DNA from: Caulobacteraceae bacterium
GTDB taxonomy: Bacteria > Pseudomonadota > Alphaproteobacteria > Caulobacterales > Caulobacteraceae
Reading direction: 5' to 3'
Assembly (NCBI GenBank): GCA_947452665.1
Contig: CANGEH010000052.1
Location: 1 to 10,685 of the forward strand
Length of the DNA: 10,685 nucleotides
Position 1 is the stretch's first letter. The number at the start of each line of letters is the position of its first letter. This document shows, one piece after another, positions 1-5,855 of this stretch. A program made the position numbers and the translations under genes. The notes under the pieces are model-generated. The model did not search any database, was not told the origin of the DNA, and saw only the letters and a list, made by a program, of their open reading frames with translations.

Positions 1-1
1 C

Positions 2-196
2 GTGATCAGCGTCAATGAGTGCGACCCCCTGCGCGATGAGGGCATCAACTTCTATCGCATGCTGATGCAAAGCGGCGTCAGTGCCCGCTGTCGTCAGGTC
101 ATGGGCACCACGCATGGCATCGAGGTCTTTGCGATTAGTTGCCCAGAAATCAGCCGCGACACGGCCAGCGATCTGGCTAATTTCTGCCGCGACTAA
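2..196 (+). CDS. alpha/beta hydrolase (HSL/acetyl-esterase type), 3' end only
   Basis: This is the last 64 residues of an alpha/beta hydrolase; the nucleophile-bearing part lies before the window. The motif NECDPLRDEG at the start is the signature around the catalytic Asp of the hormone-sensitive-lipase (family IV) esterases. GTTHGIEVF about 27 residues later carries the catalytic His. Spacing and order match the end of that family, so the protein probably hydrolyses esters of short or medium acids in the cytoplasm, with unknown substrate. It stops with TAA, is followed by a strong hairpin, and lies upstream of an SDR on the same strand. The first visible codon is GTG, but it is simply where the window cuts the gene, not a start. 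Family is fairly sure; substrate is unknown. Confidence 0.82.
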   Translation: MISVNECDPLRDEGINFYRMLMQSGVSARCRQVMGTTHGIEVFAISCPEISRDTASDLANFCRD

Positions 197-216
197 TACA
201 GTCTGGTCATGTGATC

Positions 217-250
217 CTGCGGCGCTGGAGAGGCCTCTCCGGCGCCGCAG
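217..250 (+). terminator. strong hairpin after the hydrolase gene, likely terminator
   Basis: The 34 bases form an almost perfect palindrome with arms CTGCGGCGC...GCGCCGCAG. The stem is about 15 bp with one G-U pair and a GGCC tip. It starts 20 bases after the hydrolase stop. The following TCTGTTTG is a weak U-tract, so termination may be partial or factor-assisted. As a palindrome it could also be read from the other strand or bind a protein; the terminator role is inferred from position. Confidence 0.6.
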
Positions 251-282
251 TCTGTTTGGGCTAGAATAAGGACTTGGGCGAT

Positions 283-1056
283 ATGAAGACGGCAGTGGTG
301 ACGGGTGCGGCGCAGGGCGTGGGGCTGGTAACAGCGGCCCTGCTTGGGCGGCGGGGCTATGAGGTCATATTGACCGACCTACAGCCGCTGGACGATCAGC
401 TGGCCAAGCTGACCGCCGAGGGCCTGACCGTGCGCGGTCTGGTCGGGGATGTCTCATCTCAGGCTTTTGCCGAAGAATTGGCGGCGCTGGTGGCCAAGAC
501 CTATGGCGCGGTCGATGTGCTGGTCAATAATGCCGGTATCAGCCTGATCTCGCCCGCCGAGGACACCAGCCTGGCCCAATGGCAAAGGGTGATGAACATC
601 AATCTTCAGGGCCCCTTCCTGCTCAGCCAGGCGCTTGGGCGTCAGATGCTGGCGCGTGGCACGGGCAGCATTGTCAATGTCGCCTCGGTTGCAGGCCTTG
701 GCGGCGTTATTCATCGCAGCGCCTATAATGCCTCAAAGCATGGTCTGATTGGCCTGACCCGCACCTTGGCGGCCGAATGGGGTGGGCGCGGTGTGCGCGT
801 CAATGCGGTCTGTCCTGGCTGGATCAAGACCGAGATGGATATTGCCGATCAGGGTTCTGGCGCCTATTCCGACGGCGATATTGTCAATCGCGTGCCCATG
901 GCCAGGTTTGCCCGGCCAGAAGACGTAGCCTCTGCGATCGCCTTCTTGGCCGATAGTGAGCACAATAATTTCATTAATGGTATAAGCCTGCCCGTTGATG
1001 GTGGCTGGACGGCGGACAATAGCTGGGATGCCTTGCGGATTAACACGCGCAGTTAA
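283..1056 (+). CDS. short-chain dehydrogenase/reductase (classical SDR)
   Basis: A 257-residue classical SDR oxidoreductase, the usual length for the family. The Rossmann glycine motif TGAAQGVG is at residues 7-14, NNAG at 82-85, the structural Asn at 107, catalytic Ser135, and Tyr148/Lys152 in YNASK. An Asp at residue 32, after the second beta strand, favours NAD(H) over NADP(H). PVDGG near the end is the usual SDR C-terminal motif. The ATG at 283 is chosen because AAGGA lies 10 bases before it; a TTG at 274 in the same frame would add only three residues. The protein should oxidise an alcohol or reduce a ketone in the cytoplasm; the substrate cannot be read from sequence. It lies between two esterase genes on the same strand, so it may act on an alcohol released by ester cleavage. 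Confidence 0.93.
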   Translation: MKTAVVTGAAQGVGLVTAALLGRRGYEVILTDLQPLDDQLAKLTAEGLTVRGLVGDVSSQAFAEELAALVAKTYGAVDVLVNNAGISLISPAEDTSLAQWQRVMNINLQGPFLLSQALGRQMLARGTGSIVNVASVAGLGGVIHRSAYNASKHGLIGLTRTLAAEWGGRGVRVNAVCPGWIKTEMDIADQGSGAYSDGDIVNRVPMARFARPEDVASAIAFLADSEHNNFINGISLPVDGGWTADNSWDALRINTRS

Positions 1057-1096
1057 AAGCCCAATATTTTCGTAAAATTTTCAAAGGCTTTAGGTC
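1057..1096 (+). other. AT-rich spacer between SDR and carboxylesterase
   Basis: This 40-bp gap is much richer in A and T than its surroundings and contains a small inverted repeat (ATTTT at 1066-1070, AAAAT at 1074-1078) followed by more T. It may hold a promoter or a weak processing site. The short same-strand gap is also compatible with co-transcription. AAAGG at 1083-1087 and TAGG at 1091-1094 are the only ribosome-binding candidates for the next gene. Confidence 0.35.
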
Positions 1097-2698
1097 ATGA
1101 GTCTAGTTCGACACATTAAACATGTCTTGGCCTTGGCTGTTCTGGTCTGGAGTTTCGCGGGCGCGGCCAGCGCGGCTGATCCTAGCTTGGTCATGACCGC
1201 CAGTGGGCCGGTTCAGGGTTTTGCCCATGACGGTGTGCGCGAATATCGCGGCATGCCCTATGCCGCTGCCCCGGTGGGAAATCTGCGGTTCGAGCTGCCC
1301 GCCCCGGTCCAGCCCTGGACGGCGGTGCGCAAGGCCACGGCCTATGGCAGTCCATGCCCCCAGGTCGCGCGCTATGGCCTGACCGAGGCGAGCGATAACG
1401 AGGACTGCCTGTTCTTGAATGTGGCTGTCCCCAAGATTGCGGGGCAGGGGCGCAAGGCTCTGCCCGTTATGGTCTGGCTGCATGGCGGCGCGTTTGTTGG
1501 CGGCTCTGGCACGCTCTATCCGCTGGATTATCTGGTAAGGCGTGGCCAGATGGTGGTGGTCTCGGTCAATTATCGGCTTGGGCCCCTGGGCTTTATGACC
1601 CATCCCGCCTTTGGCGCGGCGCATAATGGGGCCTATGGGCTGGAAGATCAGAGGCAGGCCCTGCGCTGGGTTCAGCGCAATATTGCAGCCTTTGGCGGCG
1701 ATCCGGCCAATGTCACCTTGGCCGGCGAGTCCGCGGGCGCTGGCAGTGTGTGTATGCACCTGTTTGCACCAAAACAGTCCGCAGGCCTATTTCACAAGGC
1801 CATTATCCAGAGCGCAGGCTGTACCGTGCCCTTGCGCACCGTCACCGACAGCCAAGGCACGGGTCTAAAACTGGCTGCCCTGGTTGGGTGTGACAATCTT
1901 GCTGAGGCGCTTGATTGCCTGCGCAGCAAGTCGGCCAAGACCTTGGCTGAGGCTGGCTATCAGGTGGCGGGCAGTGAGTTGATGGCCTTTGCCCCGACTG
2001 TGGGTCTGGAAAGCCAACCCAAACAGGGGCGCGAGGCGCTAACAAGCGGTGATTTCCTGCACATGCCCATGATCAATGGCGGCAATCGCGACGAGATGCG
2101 GCTCTATGTGGCCTATCAGGTCGCGGCGGGTGGGGCGGTCACGGCGGCCAACTATGCTGACCAGCTAGGGGCGATTTACGGACGCCATGCCGATGCGGTT
2201 CAGGCCCGCTATCCGCTTAGCCAATATGGCTCCGCCGCCGTGGCCCTAGGTACAGCCATGTCCGACTATATGCCGGGCGTGGGTCTGAACTATTGCGTGT
2301 TCTTAAAGACGGCCGATCTGGCCAAGGCCTGGACCCCCGTCTATCAGTATGAATTTGCCGACCGGGCTGCGCCGCTGGTCACCGATTATGCCGGGTTTGA
2401 AATGGGCGCCGTGCACTCTGCGGAACTGCCTTATTTTTTTCCCAATTTTTCAAATAAATCCAAACTCGACGGGCCAAATCTTGCCGCACCGTCGCAAGCT
2501 CTCGCCGAGCAGATGGTGGCCTATTGGAGCGCGTTTGTGCGCACCGGCAAGCCCAGCGCCTCGGGTGCGCCGGTCTGGGCCCCTTACCAGTCCGACGCCA
2601 CTGTCCTGCGCCTTGTCCCAGGGGCCACCGGCACGTTCAATGCCGGGGCCGAGCATAATTGCGCCTTTTGGCGGGGGCTTTATCCGGACGATCTTTAG
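1097..2698 (+). CDS. secreted type-B carboxylesterase
   Basis: A 533-residue carboxylesterase/lipase of the type-B (acetylcholinesterase-like) family, full length. Residues 1-27 form a signal peptide with a basic start, a hydrophobic core and a probable cleavage after ASA, so it acts in the periplasm or outside the cell. EDCLFLNV is at 102-109, the oxyanion-hole motif HGGAF at 129-133, and the nucleophile elbow GESAG has Ser212. The triad is completed by Glu333 in GNRDE and His440 in GAVHSAELPYFF. Cys87/Cys104 and Cys265/Cys274 sit where the family has disulfides, consistent with export. It follows the SDR gene by 40 bp and converges with the next gene, sharing stop-codon bases. It should cleave carboxylic esters of small or aromatic alcohols; the natural substrate is unknown. 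Confidence 0.94.
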   Translation: MSLVRHIKHVLALAVLVWSFAGAASAADPSLVMTASGPVQGFAHDGVREYRGMPYAAAPVGNLRFELPAPVQPWTAVRKATAYGSPCPQVARYGLTEASDNEDCLFLNVAVPKIAGQGRKALPVMVWLHGGAFVGGSGTLYPLDYLVRRGQMVVVSVNYRLGPLGFMTHPAFGAAHNGAYGLEDQRQALRWVQRNIAAFGGDPANVTLAGESAGAGSVCMHLFAPKQSAGLFHKAIIQSAGCTVPLRTVTDSQGTGLKLAALVGCDNLAEALDCLRSKSAKTLAEAGYQVAGSELMAFAPTVGLESQPKQGREALTSGDFLHMPMINGGNRDEMRLYVAYQVAAGGAVTAANYADQLGAIYGRHADAVQARYPLSQYGSAAVALGTAMSDYMPGVGLNYCVFLKTADLAKAWTPVYQYEFADRAAPLVTDYAGFEMGAVHSAELPYFFPNFSNKSKLDGPNLAAPSQALAEQMVAYWSAFVRTGKPSASGAPVWAPYQSDATVLRLVPGATGTFNAGAEHNCAFWRGLYPDDL

Positions 2699-3465
2699 AA
2701 ATTGACCCGGCGGCTTAAGGCCCCATCCACCACCATATTAATGCCGCTGGTAAAGCTGGACAGGGGGCTGCTGAGGAATACAGCGGCATTGGCAATGTCT
2801 TGCGGCGTCGCCATGCGGCCCATGGGGTTGCGCGCCATGGCGGTCTTGAACATTTCGGGCATATTGGTCTCGATCGTATTCCACACCCCGCCTTCAAAAT
2901 AGACCGTGCCCGGCGAGACCACATTGGTGCGGATATGCTGGCTGGCATATTGCCGGGCCAGGCCCTTGGCAAAATGGATCAGGGCCGCCTTGATCGGGCC
3001 ATAAGAGCTGGCATTATCGGTTTCGGCCGCCGAGATCGAGGAGATCACGACAAAGGACGCATCGCCATGCTCGGCAGCGGCCTTTTTCAAAAACGGCTTT
3101 GCGGCATCGAACGCATTGACCATGCCCAGCACATCAAGCTGGAAGTTCTGGTTCCAGGACGCCGGATCAGCGCCTTGGGCCATGGCCCCGGCATTGGACA
3201 CCAGCACATCAATGCCGCCAAGCTCTTCACCCGCTGCCGTGATCCAGCTTTTAAGCGCCGCACCGTCGAGTATATCGACACTGGCCCCCGTGGCCTTGAC
3301 GCCCAAGGCCTTCAGGGCCGCAACCGCCTCGGCCACCTGGTCGGCATTACGCGCGCAAAGGGCGACATTGGTGCCTTCCTTGGCCAGGGTCTCGGCAATA
3401 GCCCGGCCAATGCCGCGCGTGCCACCCAATATAACCGCGTTCTTTGCCTTAAGCTGAAGATCCAT
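2695..3465 (-). CDS. short-chain dehydrogenase/reductase (second SDR)
   Basis: A 256-residue SDR on the minus strand. The dinucleotide-binding motif is GGTRGIG at residues 14-20, and SNAG at 90-93 replaces the usual NNAG. Catalytic Ser142 and Tyr155/Lys159 (YGPIK) are present with correct spacing. Arg39 after the second beta strand suggests NADP(H). At the position where classical SDRs have the fourth catalytic residue Asn, this protein has Asp111 (QLDVLG). VVDGAL closes the fold. GGGAGG five bases before the ATG supports the start. Its TAA overlaps the TAG of the convergent carboxylesterase gene. It is clearly different from the upstream SDR, so the two are not a recent duplication. An oxidoreductase of unknown substrate, perhaps 3-oxoacyl or alicyclic alcohol. 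Confidence 0.92.
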   Translation of the reverse strand: MDLQLKAKNAVILGGTRGIGRAIAETLAKEGTNVALCARNADQVAEAVAALKALGVKATGASVDILDGAALKSWITAAGEELGGIDVLVSNAGAMAQGADPASWNQNFQLDVLGMVNAFDAAKPFLKKAAAEHGDASFVVISSISAAETDNASSYGPIKAALIHFAKGLARQYASQHIRTNVVSPGTVYFEGGVWNTIETNMPEMFKTAMARNPMGRMATPQDIANAAVFLSSPLSSFTSGINMVVDGALSRRVNF

Positions 3466-3487
3466 GTCCGCCTCCCATTTGATTTGG

Positions 3488-3500
3488 GCCTAGCTTAGGC
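3488..3500 (-). repeat. short inverted repeat upstream of the SDR gene
   Basis: GCCTA and TAGGC arms surround a 3-base loop in the 71-bp gap between the small membrane-protein gene and the SDR gene, both on the minus strand. There is no T-run, so it is at best a weak stem-loop or a small operator. Confidence 0.25.
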
Positions 3501-3536
3501 GGGCAGGGGGTGCGGGTCTAGCGGCGCATTTGCGGT

Positions 3537-3881
3537 TCAGCCTTGCGCGCGCGCCTCGCCCAGCAAGACCACGCGCATATCGCCCTTGGCGCGCAAGGTC
3601 TGGATAAAGAGATAGACACTCAGGAATAAGGCCCCGCCAAAAAACGCCAGCACGCCTAGGCCAAGACCCGCCGCCTTGAACTGATGGCGCCACGCCACCC
3701 ACAGGCCAGACAAGGTCAGCATGAACATGAAATCCAGATTGAACTGGCCGGGCCACTGCATCTTGACCATGTCGGCGAAGAAGACACCCAGCAGGTTCCA
3801 GCCCTCAGAACCGATCACCAGGACCGTATAGGTCGTTAGGGCGGCGAAGATTAAAACAAGCAGGGTCCGAAATGCGGTCAT
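3537..3881 (-). CDS. uncharacterised small membrane protein, three predicted helices
   Basis: A 114-residue protein that I cannot assign to a characterised family. Hydrophobic segments at about residues 5-25, 48-66 and 72-96 predict three transmembrane helices with short loops. Between helices 1 and 2 there is a conserved-looking patch GWNLLGVFFADM, then WPGQFNLDF at 43-51. WVAWRHQF after helix 2 has a basic, probably cytoplasmic, turn. The tail (97-114) is hydrophilic. GGAG before the ATG supports the start. It has an 18-bp near-palindrome just upstream and lies 71 bp before the SDR gene on the same strand, so the two could be co-transcribed. Nothing indicates an enzyme; an integral inner-membrane protein is as far as the sequence goes. 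Confidence 0.72.
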   Translation of the reverse strand: MTAFRTLLVLIFAALTTYTVLVIGSEGWNLLGVFFADMVKMQWPGQFNLDFMFMLTLSGLWVAWRHQFKAAGLGLGVLAFFGGALFLSVYLFIQTLRAKGDMRVVLLGEARAQG

Positions 3882-3898
3882 GATGAGTGCTCCAAAGG

Positions 3899-3916
3899 GT
3901 CTAGTTTAAACCAGAC
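3899..3916. promoter_or_regulatory. 18-bp near-perfect palindrome, candidate operator
   Basis: GTCTAGTTTAAACCAGAC is symmetric at eight of nine base pairs. It lies 17 bases before the ATG of the minus-strand membrane-protein gene, in the 95-bp gap after the GFA-type gene. Size and position fit a dimeric repressor site such as those of TetR- or GntR-type regulators. No such regulator gene is visible nearby, so the binding protein is unknown. Confidence 0.42.
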
Positions 3917-3976
3917 TATCGGGCGAATGGCGCCTTAGGCAATAACCTTGGAGGTAACGGTGCATGGTCAATCGGC

Positions 3977-4372
3977 CTAGCCCGGTGGGAACCGTTCAAA
4001 TTGCGGCAGGTCGTCATTTTTTGCCAACCATGAGATCCGCTCTGCCGTTTGAATATGGCACTGGGCAGGCAGGTGATCGGGCTCATCCAATGTGCATGAC
4101 TGAATATCGATAATGCCGGGCAGGATTTGCGCATTGGTATAGAAAAGGCTGGTGCCGCAATCTTGGCAAAACAGACGCCGACCATGCTCAGACGAGGCAT
4201 AAATCTTGGTCTGCCCCCGGGTGATGGTCAACTGGCCTTCTTGGACCATGGCCCAACCGACCATTGGCGCGCCAGCATGGCGACGGCAGTCGCTGCAATG
4301 GCAAAGCGCATGGGTTATTGGTTCGCCCGTCACAGCATAGCGAATAGCTCCGCAATGGCATCCACCCTTCAT
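3977..4372 (-). CDS. GFA/CENP-V family zinc protein
   Basis: A 131-residue member of the GFA (glutathione-dependent formaldehyde-activating enzyme / CENP-V) family. All seven zinc-ligand cysteines are present in the usual arrangement: Cys5 and Cys7 in GGCHCG, Cys24/26/29 in CHCSDC, and Cys69/72 in FCQDCGTSLFY. The first founding member, Gfa of Paracoccus, was reported to bind glutathione and speed S-hydroxymethylglutathione formation, but most homologues have no proven reaction, so this should not be read as formaldehyde detoxification. The ATG at 4372 is chosen because GGGAG lies eight bases upstream and the CHCG motif then starts at the usual position. In-frame starts at 4387 and 4396 would break that Shine-Dalgarno spacing. 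It follows a four-helix membrane-protein gene by 36 bp, probably in one operon. Confidence 0.88.
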   Translation of the reverse strand: MKGGCHCGAIRYAVTGEPITHALCHCSDCRRHAGAPMVGWAMVQEGQLTITRGQTKIYASSEHGRRLFCQDCGTSLFYTNAQILPGIIDIQSCTLDEPDHLPAQCHIQTAERISWLAKNDDLPQFERFPPG

Positions 4373-4408
4373 CTTCACCGCTCCCATTCGCAACACGATC
4401 GCGCTTAC

Positions 4409-4783
4409 TCAGCCTTTTGCGCGAAACCCGGCGTCAAAAATCACCAGCGCCAAGGGAAGAACCGCAATGACATCAACCCGGGCGATGGACCTAAGCGCGC
4501 CCGTCGGAAATCCCGCCCGAGCATAAACGATCAAGAAGCCAAGCACGCTGATCGCCGTAACCAATGCTGCGCCGCGACGCGCACCCGGATCGAGCGCTGC
4601 CAGGATACAGACCCCCATCACAGCCAGAAAAAGGACGCCGCGATGGGTCAATAACACGGCCAAGGGGCCCCCCGCCTCCAGACCATAAAGGGTTTTCACC
4701 AGGCTTGGCCGAAAAGCCATGGCGGCTGGGCCAAGATGGATCGCGGCCAGTGCGATCCAACACCCCTTGATCAAGATCTCCAT
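4409..4783 (-). CDS. uncharacterised four-helix membrane protein
   Basis: A 124-residue, very hydrophobic protein with segments at about 3-23, 40-63, 70-89 and 101-118, predicting four transmembrane helices. His16 in helix 1, the YGLEAGGPLAVLLTHRG stretch (33-49) and an Arg/Asp pair in SIARVD (99-104) are the polar features most likely to be conserved. It resembles a family of short alphaproteobacterial membrane proteins of unknown role; I recognise no catalytic motif. AAGGA five bases before the ATG supports the start. It is the first gene of a minus-strand pair with the GFA-type gene 36 bp downstream. It diverges from the VTT-domain gene across a 250-bp intergenic region. An inner-membrane location is inferred. 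Confidence 0.68.
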   Translation of the reverse strand: MEILIKGCWIALAAIHLGPAAMAFRPSLVKTLYGLEAGGPLAVLLTHRGVLFLAVMGVCILAALDPGARRGAALVTAISVLGFLIVYARAGFPTGALRSIARVDVIAVLPLALVIFDAGFRAKG

Positions 4784-4816
4784 CGCGGTCCTTATCCTAG
4801 GCTCTGACTACCAGAC

Positions 4817-4838
4817 TGTGATCAAATCTAGATCAAAT
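4817..4838. promoter_or_regulatory. tandem GATCAAAT repeat, possible regulator site
   Basis: GATCAAAT occurs at 4820-4827 and again at 4831-4838, an 11-bp period that puts both copies on the same face of the helix. The left copy sits in TGTGATCAAA, which recurs at 7411-7420 upstream of the amidase gene. The site is about 35-55 bases before the start of the minus-strand membrane-protein gene, where an operator or activator site would be expected. No binding protein can be named. Confidence 0.3.
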
Positions 4839-4895
4839 TCAAGAGCAGATTGCACCCTAGGCGCGTTCCAGTCATAGCCCAGTTGCCGCAGGCGA

Positions 4896-4920
4896 AGGCT
4901 TTGTAAGTTAGACAAGGCCT
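4896..4920. repeat. 9-bp stem-loop in the divergent intergenic region
   Basis: AGGCTTTGT pairs with ACAAGGCCT across a 7-base loop, with one G-U pair. There is no T-run on either side, and no gene ends here on either strand, so it is not a terminator. It may be a leader structure of the plus-strand gene or a protein-binding inverted repeat. Confidence 0.3.
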
Positions 4921-4965
4921 ACTGGCGCGGCGCGCGCAAACCCTCTAGAGGCAAGGGAGAATAAA

Positions 4966-5016
4966 GGCGTTGCGCCAAACCCATCGGCTCTTGGCGATCT
5001 TGATGGGGGCAGCGCC
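4966..5016 (+). promoter_or_regulatory. potential folded 5' leader of the VTT-domain gene
   Basis: GGCGTTGC (4966-4973) can pair with GCAGCGCC (5009-5016), one G-U pair included. Inside it CCCATC (4980-4985) pairs with GATGGG (5002-5007). The two helices stack with an asymmetric internal loop and end six bases before the Shine-Dalgarno GGGGGA. This could modulate translation. It resembles no riboswitch class I know, so chance pairing in GC-rich DNA remains possible. Confidence 0.28.
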
Positions 5017-5034
5017 TTGTCTGGGGGATTTGTT

Positions 5035-5694
5035 ATGACCGGTATTGTTCGCATCGGCGCGCTTGTGCTGCTGATTATGGCGGCCTTGGCCATACCGGCC
5101 CTCTTGGTCGGGCACCGTTATGATGCCTTACTGGACGGTGCCAAGGCGCTGGAGGTCTTGCGGGCGCAGGGCGTGTGGGCCTGGGCCATGGCGGTGGGCC
5201 TGATCTGTGCCGACCTGGTCATCCCCATCCCGTCTCCAGCGATCATGGCAGCCTTGGGCCTGATCTATGGCGCCTTGGGGGGCGGCCTGATCGCGGCGGC
5301 GGCCAGTTTCCTGGCGGCCCTGATTGGCTATGGCGTTTGCCGCCTGATCGGCCCGGGCGCGGCCAAATGGATCGCGGGTGATCAGGAAATTGGCCGCTTG
5401 ACCGGCTTTTTCGAGCGCTACGGCTTTTGGGCGATCGCCCTGTCGCGCTGGTTGCCGGCGGTTCCGGAAGTCTTGGCCTGCTTGGCCGGCATGACAAAAA
5501 TGACGGTCTCGAAATTCCTGGCCTCCAACCTGATCGGAAGCCTGGGCGTTGGTTTTGCCTATGCCTGGTTCGGATCGCGCAGCGAGTCCAACCCCGCCGC
5601 TGCCCTAGCCGCTGCGGTTATCCTGCCCTATCTGGCCTTGCCACTATTTCTGCTCATCTTTGCCCGCCGCAAATCATCGCGCCCTAAGGCATGA
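5035..5694 (+). CDS. VTT/DedA-type (TVP38/TMEM64-like) membrane protein
   Basis: A 219-residue inner-membrane protein with the VTT domain of the TVP38/TMEM64/DedA group. Predicted helices lie at about 5-25, 50-68, 71-100 and, after the core, 163-180 and 188-210. The family core is visible as GLIYGALGGG (75-84), a re-entrant-loop-like segment, then RYGFWAIALSRWLPAVPEV (128-146) with the key Ser-Arg-x-x-Pro, and AGMTKM followed by KFL and NLIGSLG (151-171). Characterised relatives have been linked to undecaprenyl-phosphate or phospholipid translocation and membrane homeostasis; substrate specificity here is unknown. The ATG at 5035 is chosen over TTG 5017 because GGGGGA lies seven bases before it. 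A perfect stem-loop overlaps its stop codon. Confidence 0.88.
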   Translation: MTGIVRIGALVLLIMAALAIPALLVGHRYDALLDGAKALEVLRAQGVWAWAMAVGLICADLVIPIPSPAIMAALGLIYGALGGGLIAAAASFLAALIGYGVCRLIGPGAAKWIAGDQEIGRLTGFFERYGFWAIALSRWLPAVPEVLACLAGMTKMTVSKFLASNLIGSLGVGFAYAWFGSRSESNPAAALAAAVILPYLALPLFLLIFARRKSSRPKA

Positions 5695-5708
5695 CCGGGC
5701 CTTAGGGC
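5681..5708 (+). terminator. perfect 10-bp stem-loop over the stop codon
   Basis: GCCCTAAGGC (5681-5690) and GCCTTAGGGC (5699-5708) are exact inverted copies around an 8-base loop that contains the TGA stop. The next bases, TTGTCTAT, are a weak U-tract. It probably ends the VTT-domain transcript before the convergent amidase gene. Confidence 0.55.
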
Positions 5709-5855
5709 TTGTCTATGGCTAGGCCTTCGCGCCTGAAAAAGGGGAGGCCGTACCGCGCCATGTCTGGCTTCAAATCCGGCGCGTGCAGATCCTCCCCAGT
5801 ATCAGCTCGAAGCTTTAACGCTAAACGGGCTTACACAATTCCCCATGGCGCCGCA

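Noticed and set aside
1103..1759. 218-codon minus-strand frame
   Set aside because: Antisense shadow of the carboxylesterase, whose full triad and signal peptide are on the plus strand.
2800..3498. 232-codon plus-strand frame
   Set aside because: Antisense shadow of the second SDR; the minus-strand protein has the complete SDR motifs.
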